Assembly (NCBI GenBank): GCA_028673005.1
Contig: CM054114.1
Coordinates: 13,388,516 to 13,452,515 of the forward strand
Direction of reading: 5' to 3'
Source: Tanypteryx hageni
Taxonomy: Eukaryota; Arthropoda; Insecta; Odonata; Petaluridae
DNA: 64,000 bases
A program made the position numbers and the translations under genes. Within the stretch, counting starts at the first letter, position 1. Each line of letters begins with the position of its first letter. The notes under the pieces are model-generated. The model was given only the letters and a program-made list of their open reading frames with translations. It made no database searches and was not told where the DNA came from. Of this stretch, positions 10,895 through 22,330 are shown piece after piece.

Positions 10895-11626
10895 ACCTCC
10901 TCCAATTACCTCCCTCCCCCTCTCTCTCCATCTCCCTCTCTCCACCTTACTCCCTCTCTCTCCACCTTCCTCTCTCCACCTCACTCCCTCTCTCCATCTC
11001 ACTCCCCCTCTCTCTTCACCTCCTACCTTTCTCTCTCTTCGCCTCTCTCTATCCACTTTCTCTCCACTTCCTCTCTCTCCACCTCACTCTCTCCACCTCA
11101 CTCCCTCCCTCCACCTCCCTCCCCCTCTCTCGTCACCTCCCTATCTTTCTCTCTCTTCACCTCTCTCTATCCACTTTCTCTCCACTTCCTCTCTCTCTCC
11201 ACTTCCTCTCTCTCCAGCTCACTCCCTCTCCATCTCACTCCATCTCCACCTCACTCCCTCTCTCCACCTACCTCTCCCTATCTTCACCTCCCTAACTTTC
11301 TCTCTCCTCACCTCTCTCTATCCACTTTCTCTCCACCTCCCTCCCTCTTTCTCCACCTCACTCCCTCTCTCTCTCACCTCCCTCCATCTCTCTCCACCTC
11401 CCTCTCTCTCTCACCTCCCTCTCTCTCTCTCCACCTCCCTCTCTCTTTCTACCTCACTCCTCTCCACTTTACTCCCTCTCTCTCCACCTCTCTCCCTCTC
11501 TCTCCACCTCTCTCACTCCATTTCTCTCTCTCCACCTCTCTCTCTCCACCTCTCTCTCTACACCTCTCTCCATTTCTCTCTCTCCACCTTCCTCTCTCTA
11601 TCTCCACCCCACTCCCCCTCCCAAGC
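10895..11626 (+). repeat. 730-bp polypyrimidine tract (CTCTCTCCACCTC-like)
   Basis: A long strand-asymmetric tract made of imperfect CTCTCTCCACCTC and CTCCCTCTCT words. The two long plus-strand frames across it (210 and 309 codons, Ser/Leu/Pro/His-rich) are translations of the repeat and are not genes. Confidence 0.9.
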
Positions 11627-14550
11627 CAAATTTCCCTCGAATCGCCCAGAGGGGATCAATATTTATTAAGGGGCTTATATTGTCGAAATGGCCGAATGGG
11701 TGTACCCGGCAGCCTGTAATAATTCGCCCCGAGGACTTAACTGCTGTCAGTTCCCACAGCAAGGGAAATTGGTATTTCCAAGCGTGACATATTATTGCGA
11801 ACGTAATGTTTACTCGCTTATTGCTCTGGCGATACGAAGCGAGGGCGCGAATGTGATTTCTAATAGCCGCCGCAAATTACGCGTTTCGTGACAAGTGCAC
11901 ACTCCGCTGGAATCGACGGACTGCTCCGTCGCTTTAATTCGGCTTTTGAGAGTGTTCTGAGATTCGTATTACGATCTGAAGACCCAATTATATCGTACGT
12001 TCACGAAATTTATCTCAACGGAGGAAGAAATGGATGTCATTTGGGGAATTTCGAAGTCATATCCTCGTTTCCAGATGCGCTTTTTTCACGTCCGGCATCT
12101 CGACTCCTGGAGCTCCTCCGCCTGGACTCCGTTTGCCGTTTCAAAGTATATCCCCCGACTGCAACAGAAAAATCGTTTCCCTTGTAAAAGGTTGCCGTGG
12201 TGATGGTCATCCTCGGCCGGCGCCGCCCGTCCGTGCAATTCGGAAGCGCACTGTTCCGACGCCGGCGCTACGAGCCTAAATGGAAAAGGCCGTCGCAGCG
12301 CACGCAATCGGAGCCAGCGCATTGTGCGGCCGTTATAAGAACATTGGACAAATGAGAACCGTTTTCCCGATCCGCAATTGATTTCCAGTTTCATTTCTGA
12401 ACGCGTTTCCACGCGAATCTTCTCCTTTTCTTCCTTATTTTTGAACTCGACCGGAATTTCATTCTCCATCTGGTAATTTTTCACGGAGCATGTGAAATGT
12501 TGTCAGAGATCCTATTGGTCGATTTCTCTTCGGTCGGTATTGGCGCTGCCACACCGTTTTCAATGCAAACTTCTGATAAATGTTGGATTACAATGAATCT
12601 TCCTTCGATGTAACATTTAAAGCCGTCGATTTAATATTTCAGACGGATCGATATTGCTAGGAAAAAATTCACTGCTTTACGCTAGCATACGAGCAATGGC
12701 CAAATAGACGAATCTTAAGAATGCATGCTACATTGTCAAGTTTCCAAGTGATTATTCGGGCGATCGCCATGGAGATACTTTCGATCGAGGCATCAAAATT
12801 AAATTCAAACTGTCTGTCAGCTACGGAAACCCCTTCGCTCCCTTTTCAATCATCGATGAATATTCTCCTTGTAGTGATTCGATAAAAATATAAAAATTGG
12901 ATTAATTATGCATTTTATTGATATTCCTGTCATGTTCACGGCAGAATTGGCAGACGAAATGAACGATGTCACTTTAAATACAAATTTAATTGCCTCGCGT
13001 AGAACAAAAATGTGAGAAAGAGTATGAAAAGTAAAAATGAAAATCCCCGTCGACCATTATTCAGAACATTTTCCACACGCCTCACCGACAGAATTAAAAA
13101 ATAAATTTCAGGCACTTGTCTTTTTAAAAAAATCAACTGACGTGATATGTCTCATGCAATCTTTTGCGTAAACGCTCAGCAAAAGTACAAAAGTCTCGTA
13201 AAATTAAATCGCCTTTTTTTTGCAAATGACTCTACCAATCACGGTCGACCTTTACATGGGTGTAATAAACTTTTAACGAAACGAAGGCCCAATAGAAATA
13301 AAAAGTCGGCGGTCTGAGGCTTCATCAGATCCATTTCGAGCTCTTCCAAAAAAAAGAACTCTCCCAACCATTTCGCAAGAGTGGATTCCTTTTTTTTGGC
13401 CATTACGAGAGAAGCAAACTACATTACGAGTCGCCTTTTTTTCATCCTCGTCCGGGAAGTGAGTGCGCGCTTAACATGCAACCGAACACACACACACAAT
13501 GCCCTATTTTTTCGGTCCGTCCAATTCGAATTCCGGCGGAAAATTTTACTGCCGAGTTATCCCCGCAACTCCATTCAGTTTAGCAAGCCGACGCGAGAAA
13601 TTGAGGCTTTCAAGGGATCTTTAATGGCGAGACGAAACGCCATTGTACGACCTCCCGTCAACCCGGCACGACACGTTGGGGAGGGGAAGGCACGACCAAC
13701 GCCACTCCCCTGCGTTCCCTTCCTCTCTAGCAGAACCGCGCCCTCAGCCACCTCTCTGGTCCTCCAATCCTTTTAATTTCGGGCAGAGAGACTGCACCCG
13801 CACCGCCTTATACTGCCCATCTGAAAGTGTTATTGTGGCTCACTTTGGCTCGACAAAACTGAAAGGAGAGAGAGGCGGTGTTATAGTTGTAGTATGGCGC
13901 ACAAGGGCTCACCCTGACAACTTCTCTCTCTCATTCCTGGCCCCTTTTCCGGTTGCCCCCATTGTGCTCTTTATCCTCCATCCCTACGCTTTGACCTCCC
14001 TCCCCCTTTCTCCGCCACTCTCTCTTTTCCCTCTTCCCTTAAGGCGCCTAGGATTGGCCAGCGTGTTGCAGGACAAGGGCACACGGTTCCTGCACATGAC
14101 GCAGATATCGTAAATTTCCTTTGTCGCGGCTTGCTCGTTACGGAGTCGACACAGCTTCCCTTGTCGCCGGGCGACGGTCTCCATTCCATTCACGACGTTC
14201 CTTCCCTCTTCCTTGCACCTGTCTCGGTGGTGGTCGCCGTTTCGTTTCCCGTCGTTGGAATGGATTAGTTTCTGTTTGGCCATTTCATTCCAGCGGCCCA
14301 TAAATATCGTAAAATTCCATACAGTTCCATACGATCGGATAAATCATCTTAAATAAGCGTGAACGTATCTACTAAAAGTATTGGTATTTTAATATTATTT
14401 GTAAGGATGATTAAGAGGTCACCTGCAGAATATTTGTTAAGAAGAAAAATACTATGAAACATTATAATAATCAACCATCGATCTATAGTCGAGGAAACTT
14501 TTAACACTATACTAAAACGGCAATTGTATAAGAGTGATTATAATATGGTA
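11627..14550. other. intergenic sequence without a recognised gene
   Basis: Several frames of 60-156 codons are open on both strands (for example 12086-12484 minus, 13643-14113 plus). They overlap each other antisense, show no domain and lie in GC-biased DNA. A CT-rich patch lies at 13920-14035. No splice-supported exon could be argued. Confidence 0.4.
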
Positions 14551-16490
14551 TTAAAAATATTTGCTAAACTCTCACAGGAATACGGAGGCCATCTCTTTCA
14601 TACGGTGCTTCAAATGCGAATCTGATGCCCGATTTCTAATATCTTTGCCTACTTGCTTCTACACTCAAGGACCGCTCTTCGGCCCTCGTCCCCGGCGAGG
14701 CAATGCTTTCCGCTTTTTCGAGCCCTTTAGTGGTCCAAAATCGTGATAAGAAGCATAAGCAGATGGCACAGGTCGCGGTGCAACTTCAAAAAGCAGATGG
14801 TGTCGACGGTTACCTGGAGACGGTATGGAGGGCTGTTGCCATGCAAACAAAGCATTTTGAGAGATCAACTACTGAACGATGGCTCCGGTTAAAAGGCTTA
14901 AGATGGCTCTTGCGCATATCGTCGCATAAAGTACTACTTCGAATTGTCCCTTCCTTCGTTTAACTTTTTCAAGAGGACTCTTTGAAATTATTAAGCCTTG
15001 CCGTACTGGATCGACGCTACTCCTTAGTCCTTAGGCGATCTGTAAATAATGCACCGATGAATCGTCTCCGCTCATAATTTGATCTGATTCTTCATATTCA
15101 TAATAAACCAGCAACATAGCATTGGTTGTCGCTCCATTTCATCTGATAGTTATACTCCCCTGGTCAAACTCCTCTCTTTTCCAGTTCTTTATGGCAAATA
15201 AAAACTATCAATATTCGATAATATTAATTTCATGGATGTTGTTCCAGTCTTTCGACATGATGGACTTAAAATAAAAACTCCTGAACCGTAAAATAATCCA
15301 GATGAGCACTCACACGTCAATAAGAGAAAATATAAAAAATTAAAATTATTGTACTTACAAGTTTGAAGGACGATAGCCTACAGGGACCTATTGTAGAAGT
15401 CTAGCCTAAAGAAATGCCCCCTTCTCCTTCAATGAATGAAATTCAATGCAACTTATTAAGATAAGACAAATATCTAATTTCGTATTGAAAGCAAGCGTGT
15501 TCAAGAGTTCCCATAAAACTCTAAAACAGAGCACAGCCATACATGCAAGCGCGCAATAACAATCTTAAGGACAGTTTTGAGATTATTACATTTGAGGCAG
15601 AAATAGCCTTAAATCACATTTCTGATTGACCTTTTGATCGGCGATACAGATTGTATGATGCTCCATTCAATCACTGGCGGAGCAGAATAGCAGTTGGAAA
15701 AATGGAAGACGAGAGATTGACATTTGTTAAGAAAATGGAGGGGACACTTCCTTTCTGGAATTCTGCACCAAAGAGTAAATACTCTAAGGCTAGCGCTAAA
15801 ATTGACGTCGATGATAGCCTCTCGAAATATATTTCCGAGTCTGTATTTGCGACACTCAAGCAGGCGAAATCTAAGACTCGATCTGTTATGACGGACAACC
15901 ACTTTGGCGAACAGTTAAATATGAGCTCAAACGAACGCAAATCATATTTCTTTAAAGCAAGGGTTTCCAGATGTCCCACTAAGTAACGATACATCTTAAA
16001 TGTGCAATATAAAGAAATCATTACATATTACTATGGCTCTTTGGCATGCACATCGACTATGTTCTCGCGCCTTATCAGAATTCGGTTGGCCAATTCTGCA
16101 CTATTATTTAGTATATAAGTTTCTTGCAATACACTTCAACCACTCGGAAGTATTACTAGGATAAAAACCTCAACTCACTCTTTATACAATTATCCAGATT
16201 AGTTGTCAATTTACATATTTGCATCATCGGGCAGACTTGTGCTATTAACCTCTACGGATCCAATCCTTGACAGATATTGCACCCTTCCCTAAGGAACATG
16301 AAAAGGGGCGAACACCTTAGCCGAGCCGCTCATTGTCAATAAGCCAAAAGCCGTTTGAAGGGGTAAACTCATGGAATGTCTCCAAGGGTATATGATAAGA
16401 AAGCCGCTGAGCAGAATGAGGGAAAGGGTTAATGTAATTATGGATAGCTTCGAAGGACCAAAGCTGGAAGTGTAATCTCTCTGAACTTAG
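14551..16490. other. unassigned sequence with a weak transposase-like frame
   Basis: The plus-strand frame 15651-15986 ends with SKTRSVMTDNHFGEQLNM. This faintly recalls the last helix of Charlie-like hAT transposases (S.LTDEHL...L.). The likeness is too short to call. The rest of the interval shows nothing. Confidence 0.25.
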
Positions 16491-16497
16491 AACGGTG

Positions 16498-16562
16498 CAA
16501 TACGGAATTGCATTGATAAGAAAGGCGAGGTAATAAATATTTTCATCCACGATCATCTATTT
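16498..16562. repeat. left inverted duplicate flanking the RTE fragment
   Basis: 16498-16540 (CAATACGGAATTGCATTGAT, AAGAAAGGCGAGGTAAT) is the reverse complement of 17406-17447. The following TTTTCATCCACGATCATCTA (16540-16560) is instead a direct copy of 17465-17486. The RTE fragment lies between the two. Confidence 0.75.
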
Positions 16563-16584
16563 TGGATAGAAATATATATATTAT

Positions 16585-17400
16585 TCAAAATTGGAGGAAG
16601 GATTATAAGAACAGTAAAATACGCAGATGATCAAATACTTCTAGCAAGAAAGGAAGAGGAGCTACAAAAAATGATAAATAGACTACTGATAACAGGAAGA
16701 AAATACGGTATGGAAATAAATACAGAAAAATCCAAGGTTATTCGAATATCAGGTAAAAAAGAGAATCTGAACATAAGTATTGGGAGAAAGCCTTTAGAAC
16801 AAGTTTCAGAATATAAATACCTTGGAAGCATCATAACACGAGAAGCAAAATGTACGGATGAGATCAAAACTCGAATAGGAAAAGCAAAAGCGGCTTTCAG
16901 GAGAGAGAAACAACTACTTACAGGAAATATAAGGGAAGATATCCGCAAGAAGTTGATAAAATGCTACGTATGGAGTATAGCATTGTATGGGGCAGAAACA
17001 TGGACGCTAAGGAAAAATGACATAAAATACTTGGAAAGCTTTGAAATGTGGACTTGGAGGAGAATGTTGAAGATAAAATGGAAAGATAGAATGAAAAACG
17101 ATGAAGTGCTACGAAGGATAGGAGAGAAGCGAATGATTATACAGACTATCAGAAAGAGGAAGGCTAACTGGGTTGGACATTACCTGAGGAGAGAGAGAGT
17201 ATGATTAAAGACGTGTTAGAAGGAAAACTAGATGGGAAAAGGGAAAGAGGTAGGAAAAGGTTTCAGCTGATGGACGATTTGAAAGGGAAAGAGAGTTATC
17301 AAGATATGAAGAGGACAGCGGAAAATAGGAGTATATGGAGAACCAGGTTTAACCAAGAATAATCACGGACCTGTCTACGGACAGACTACCAATGATGATG
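16585..17400 (+). pseudogene. RTE-like non-LTR retrotransposon, 3' part of reverse transcriptase
   Basis: Translation from about 16591 gives RTVKYADDQILLA, which includes the RT catalytic YADD box. It runs on through ELQKMINRLLITGRKYGMEI, NTEKSKVIRIS, EYKYLGSIIT, CYVWSIALYGAETWTL, YLESFEMWTWRRML, KANWVGHYLR. A single frame runs to a stop at 17204. The family sequence resumes in another frame as LEGKLDGKRERGRKRFQLMDD and ends near 17361 with FNQE. A (GAT)n/(AT)n run at 17391-17409 forms the tail, as is usual for RTE-type LINEs. The endonuclease and the first RT blocks are absent (5' truncation). The thumb region is intact, so this copy is fairly young. A related shorter piece lies at 61905-62085. 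Confidence 0.8.
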
Positions 17401-17405
17401 ATGAT

Positions 17406-17490
17406 ATATATTACCTCGCCTTTCTTATCAATGCAATTCCGTATTGTACGTATTGCATTAACGTTTTCATCCACGTTCATCTATTTTTGA
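17406..17490. repeat. right inverted duplicate flanking the RTE fragment
   Basis: Reverse complement of 16498-16540 over about 40 bp (17406-17447), followed by TTTTCATCCACGTTCATCTA (17465-17484), a direct copy of the segment next to the left duplicate. The arrangement suggests insertion accompanied by an inversion, or insertion into a pre-existing palindrome. Confidence 0.7.
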
Positions 17491-18115
17491 TAAAAGTTCA
17501 AGAGAAAACACGCACAAATACATTCATTTGATTCCGATAGGCTGGCATCTTAACTTCAACAATGTTTCAAATAAATTAAGGTTTAAGCAAAAATACAAGA
17601 TAATTGGATGTCTATCAACGGAAGAAATGGTAAAAGTTGAAAGAAACGTAATATTCTACGGAAATTTATAATCGGAAATGTTTTATTTAAGCCAAAAATT
17701 CAATTTTTTAGTAATGTTACATCAACGCCATGGTTGCACAACTAAACAGGTGTAATAATGATTTTTTTAATGCGGGCTAATACGTGTTTATATTTATGGC
17801 GTCATAAGGAAGAATTTTGAAGAAGTTAAGATAAATACATTTTTAAATATTCAATATGCGAAGATTTTTGCCTTTGGCTGATACAAAACAAATTGTCGAA
17901 AACCGTATTTAAATGTTATTAAGCAATAAAAATACACCTCACTCTTTTGACCTTAATCTTGAAGTATTTTTGTATTAGTTGTATCTTTTACATAATGTAA
18001 TTTTAAATATAGTCTTCAGTGATTTCCTATAATTTTAATGAAAAAATTGTCCATTCGAATCCAGATTTTTGCATAAAAAGTAAGAAAGTATAACAGTCTA
18101 AACTAGGTCCTAGGG
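17491..18115. other. AT-rich intergenic sequence
   Basis: No gene, repeat or RNA feature recognised. Confidence 0.4.
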
Positions 18116-18789
18116 CAGTGATTCCCAAACTGGGTGATTTATTTGTTTTACGCCCTAATGATTCACCTCGTCCTACGCGAAATGGGAATCTAAGAGGTAG
18201 TGCAATGAATAGCCGGATAGCAATGGAATAGAGAAACCTGGTGCCAGCTTTTAGCTTGCTCTTAACGAGGAACACCAAGGGGGCCAACGGCTCAACGCCC
18301 CTTCCGAAGGACAGAGTGTTGATTTGAGCGCGCTCCTTATTTTCTCTTTTTCTCATTGGCTCGTCCTCGTCTCCTTAGTTGCGACACGCACGAATAGGGG
18401 GCCATGCGTCCTCCGAAAAAATCCTACCGAAGGATTCGAACCGGGTGTTGCTTGAATAGATCTTTAGCAGATCATGGTTGGGCCAACACTCTAACCAATA
18501 TACCGCCGACTCTCTCCAACCCGGATGCCGCTGCACACTGGGACGCCGCAGCTGATTTTTAGGGGTGCCGCGATACAATTAACTCTGTAAATAAATCAAC
18601 GATTTGGATGTGTTTACAGCTAACTAGGGCATTAATTCTATCTCTAACAAATTGATTATGGTGTGATACCAAAAAATGAATATGTTCAAAGGCTTTAATA
18701 CTCATTTGTGAAAATATAAAAAAAAATACCGCGAAATTCTGTTTATCTTAGAAAGGGTGCCGCTCCTGCAAAATGGTTGGGTACCACTG
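18116..18789. mobile_element. hAT MITE interrupted by a SINE
   Basis: Begins CAGTGATTCCCAAACTGGGT at 18116. On the right, after the SINE, the MITE continues with CGCTGCACACTGGGACGCCG, GCTGATTTTTAGGGGTGCCG, an AT-rich core and GAAAGGGTGCCGCTCC, and ends GGTTGGGTACCACTG at 18789. Relatives lie at 33399-33647, 41225-41501 and in 23541-23810. The flanks TCCTAGGG and CTCTAGAG agree at only five of eight bases, so the target duplication is degraded or the ends are not a true pair. Confidence 0.7.
18125..18515 (-). mobile_element. tRNA-derived SINE
   Basis: Read on the minus strand from about 18513, there is a tRNA-like head with an A-box-like word TGGTTAGAGTGTTGGC (complement of 18482-18497) and a perfect B box GGTTCGAATCC (complement of 18431-18441), about 40 bp apart as in a tRNA. 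The body contains CTGTCCTTCGGAAGGGGCGT (near 18310) and GGTGTTCCTCGTTAAGAGCA, shared with the SINE at 54255-54470. It would be transcribed by RNA polymerase III and mobilised by a LINE. It sits inside an hAT MITE, so it inserted later. Confidence 0.75.
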
Positions 18790-19942
18790 CTCTAGAGACT
18801 TGCTATTGAGTGCAGCCATTTATCAAAACTCAAAACTGGTTACTCGCGCGTGTCACATCTTAATTCATGTCATCGATAGCTTTCACAAAAATCGGTTAAC
18901 ATAAAACATTTAAGCATGATCTAGGATAGTTTCAATAAGGAACAAACTTATTAGAAAAATACAATTCTTTTATTTAAAAATATAGAGTTTATGACAATCT
19001 TCCGTGAATTACTGCACCACGAAAAATGTCTTCGCGTGCCACTTTAGGCACGCGTACTTTATGTTGCCGACCCCTTACGTGGTGGGAATGAGGGGCTACT
19101 CTTGTAAGTAACATTTCTACTGCAAAAGATTTAAGCGATTGCCATAATTTACCGATGCATTATGTTCAATTGTATTAAAAATCTAATGTAACGGCTTGAA
19201 TGAAGTTTAGTGTAGTCTAATTCATTGGCATTTCTTATAATCGCTAATATTTTCCCTAATCATTCACTCAGTTAACACCTTAAATGTGAGACTACCTTTG
19301 CGAACATACATTTTGTTGAGCGATTTCGACATTACAAGCCATAAGTCACAAAGGATCGCTGTCGTGGCAGAAACTCGTGAAAAATTTGGATTACGACTAT
19401 AAAATTGAGGAAAATCAACGAAACGTAACGATGGAGACTTCTCTGGCAAAAATTGTAGGGTTGCTGCGAAAACCTGTTTATATTTGAAAGGGTGCCTCGC
19501 CTACAAAAAATGTTGGGAACTAGTGACAGTCGCTGGGACAGAAGTAACATGATGACGAATTGCACAGAAATAATGGAATAGAAGAGCTTCTATTCCCCCA
19601 AAATACGCGGCGCCATTGGGACTCCTTCCGGTTAACTAAATGTGACTCAGCGTCACCGCGTGACGTATCACATCTACTTCAGTAGATTCAAGATTATATT
19701 AGAACCGTCTGTTGTTTGCTCCTGGTCTCCTTTCAGTAGTGGTTTAACGGCTTCTTACCCTCTCCACTCTCTCCTATCAACCGAATTCCGTTCCGCAGAT
19801 CTCTAACCTCTCTTTCTCATACACGCAGTGAGGCAAAATATGAAATGAGGAGGTACTACAAATAATAAAAGAGGAAGAAAACTGATAACTACATAAAACA
19901 AAGGAATGCCAACAGGATAGGACATACATATATAGGTAGGTA
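18790..19942. other. unassigned sequence with an hAT end fragment
   Basis: 19486-19524 (GAAAGGGTGCCTCGCC, AAATGTTGGGAACTAGTG) resembles the right end of the MITE at 18116-18789 and may be a solo end. Otherwise nothing is recognised. Confidence 0.35.
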
Positions 19943-20560
19943 CACTGACCATGCGTCCCGAATTTTCTGGACAGTCCCGATTTCAAGGATTCTGTCCTGT
20001 TGTCCCCATAAAAGATTTCTGAGACTGAATGATTAATAAGTCTTTCAACGGCTACGAGCTAATTTTTGTCACATGAAAATGCCCCAGTTATTCTTAAGAA
20101 ATTTTTCGAAGATCCTAAGTTAGATCTTTGGTTCTTACACAGTGTTGCCAATATTTTCCATGATGCAATTTCCAAGATGGAGGGGCAGAACGTATCAGCA
20201 CCGGAAGCCGCATGTGAATATTTGCGCTTGTATAAAAAATTAATAGAAAGAAAAAATTAATTTTGCAGAAGGAAATTGCTAAATGTGGTATTCATTGCTA
20301 TTTGGATCTGGTGCAGCAGATAACGGGGGAGTTCTATGTAAAAGTGTCTGAAATATCTAGATCTTTGGAAGGTAAATCTTGATAGTCTCTATCAATTATC
20401 CTGGATTCATTTGAAAAAAAACCCTGAATGGGATGATCTGCAGAAGACATGGAATCTTTTTAAGGGGTCCGTGAACACGAAAAGATTGAGAACTACCTAT
20501 GTGAGAGAATACCTTTCTCACAAATAAAATATTAAGCACCGTCAGAGCAGAAAAATGAAT
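19943..20560 (+). pseudogene. decayed hAT element with terminus and transposase fragment
   Basis: CACTGACCATGCGTCCCGAA at 19943, then GGACAGTCCCGATTT, matches the tyle of hAT termini with GTCCCGA repeats. The frame from 20066 reads ENAPVILKKFFEDPKLDLWF, HSVANIFHDAISKMEGQNVS and LRLYKKLIERKN. It continues past an in-frame stop as FLQKEIAKCGIHCYLDLV. That pattern (KKFFE.P...LWF..S....FH..I..(I/M)E.Q..S, then L..L..(K/L)L..RK) fits an internal region of hAT transposases. Later sequence is broken by stops and shifts. The start and end of the protein are missing. Confidence 0.5.
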
Positions 20561-21670
20561 TACAAGAGAAAGTGGAAGTAAACGTTTAAATTCCTTTTGA
20601 ATTTCACTAAACGACATACATATATAAATTTACCACAATTGTGTTTTTTTAAGAGTCCAGTATTAATTTAAGTGTAAGCGGGATCACTTTGAGGAATATT
20701 TCCAATTATCAGAATTATTTAAAATTATTTTCGATGGTCAACAATTAATCACGTGTCCAAATTTCAACGCCAATGATCGAAGATAACTGGACGATAAATG
20801 CGCAGCGGCCATTTAAACACTATAAAACCCATATTCTCTTGGTAACTTTGTCAATAACGTCCAATATCCTAGCCTATTCCTCAGATAGGTCAACCAAATT
20901 TTGTATAGACACTTAATTTTTCCTCAGGATTGTCATAGGCAAAACAAATCCCCAGAAAAGACCCGGGTTCTACTCCAGTACATAAATTCTATTTCCCATA
21001 AGATTACGCGTAAAAATCAATTTAGCGACGTGCGATATTTCGTTCTTTTGCTCATAAAAATGAAAGAAATTGGCCCTCGATCTTCAAACCGAAATTGTTT
21101 AAAGGAAAGTAAACAAATATTCTTACAATTAGACTTATCGCCGATTGTCTCCCTCACTGTACAAACGCTCGAATTTAACGTTTAAATTACTTATTTTGGC
21201 AAAATTTAGCGATTTCATGAGGATTCGCCATTTTAACCATGCCATTGTCGAAAGAGAGACCCCATTATTGCCTCAGTACGAGATTTTAAGTTAAATAATA
21301 AATAGCTTGTAGTTGCCCGTCGATAAATCGACTTGTTGGTTAGATAAAATACTGTCTTGGTAGTTAGCCTTCTGCCATATTACCATTTAACTCAGCGACT
21401 CCAAGGTTTATTTCCTTCTACTAATGTTCGCTAGGACCGCCACGTTATTTCCTAGAGCGTCTAATGTCCGCTAGCAGAGCTACTTTAACATCAACAACTA
21501 CAACTACGTCGAGCATAGCTTACCCGACCATTAAAAACCTCAATATCTCGCCTACGGTTTGGCCGATTTCAATTTTATCATTTTCCTGCAAATCTGCAGG
21601 ACGAGACGTTTGATGATGCATTAACACGTTAAGGTGGCCGTTACCTTCGCTTTAAAAACCTCATGTTTAC
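20561..21670. other. intergenic sequence
   Basis: No gene or repeat recognised. Confidence 0.4.
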
Positions 21671-21671
21671 G

Positions 21672-21673
<2 letters not shown>

Positions 21674-21749
<76 letters not shown>

Positions 21750-21767
21750 ATGTATGTGTGTTTGTGT
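21674..21767 (+). repeat. (TA)n-(TG)n microsatellite
   Basis: About 55 bp of pure TA is followed by (TG)n and TATG/TTTG variants, leading directly into the first, partial unit of the tandem array. Confidence 0.9.
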
Positions 21768-21853
21768 CACTCCGACAACCCCAGCAGCTCGCCAACCTGA
21801 AGTCTTCTTATTAGTGAGTGCTCACTGGGCTTTCTTATCCCATCATCTTGTTG

Positions 21854-21916
<63 letters not shown>

Positions 21917-21925
21917 ATGCCAACA

Positions 21926-21967
21926 AGGTGTAGCTGAAGAAGGAGTAGTTCCGAAAGCTTTACGTTT
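21926..21967 (+). ncRNA. hammerhead-like core in tandem unit 2
   Basis: CTGAAGA 21934-21940, spacer A, stem II GGAG/TTCC (21942-21945 with 21949-21952, loop TAG, one G-U pair), GAAA 21953-21956, then GCTT with possible U16.1-H17. A stem I of seven pairs is possible between AGGTGTA (21926-21932) and TACGTTT (21961-21967) if G21933 is bulged. The order and spacing of CUGANGA, stem II and GAAA are those of a hammerhead. The weak stem II and the bulge lower confidence. Confidence 0.45.
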
Positions 21968-22164
21968 GTGATGTTTCTGTGTTTTTGTGTTATTTTACGT
22001 GTGTCGCTTCGACATCCCCGGGGCCTCGCCAACCTGAAGTCGTCTGATTGGTGAGTACTCACTGGGTTTCCTCATCCCAACACCTTGTTGACATCCATAT
22101 ATTCATTTTACCTTTCCTTTTCCGTAAGTTGTTATATATATATATATATATAGAGTTCTCTCTC

Positions 22165-22202
22165 TGTAGCTGAAGAAGGAGTAGTTCCGAAAGCTTTACG
22201 TT
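22165..22202 (+). ncRNA. hammerhead-like core in tandem unit 3
   Basis: Identical core to the one in unit 2: CTGAAGA 22170-22176, stem II 22178-22188, GAAA 22189-22192. It lies 236 bp downstream. Upstream pairing is shorter here because the bases before GTAG differ (CTCTCT instead of AACAAG). Confidence 0.4.
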
Positions 22203-22330
22203 TGTGATGTTTCTGTGTTTTTGTGTTATTTTACGTGTGTCGCTTCGACATCCCCGGGGCCTCGCCAACCTGAAGTCGTCTGATTGGTGAGTGCTCACTG
22301 GGTTTCCTCATCCCAACACCTTGTTGACAT

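Noticed and set aside
10663..11669. Long Ser/Leu/Pro/His-rich open frames (210 and 309 codons)
   Set aside because: They are translations of an imperfect CT repeat; two frames are open together and no non-repeat domain is present.
12086..12484. 132-codon minus-strand frame
   Set aside because: Overlaps three open plus-strand frames in GC-biased DNA and shows no domain.
15651..15986. 111-codon plus-strand frame as an hAT C-terminus
   Set aside because: Only SVMTDNHF-like similarity over a few residues; no flanking hAT blocks or ends.
21634..22062. Tyr/Ile-rich frames
   Set aside because: Translation of (TA)n.
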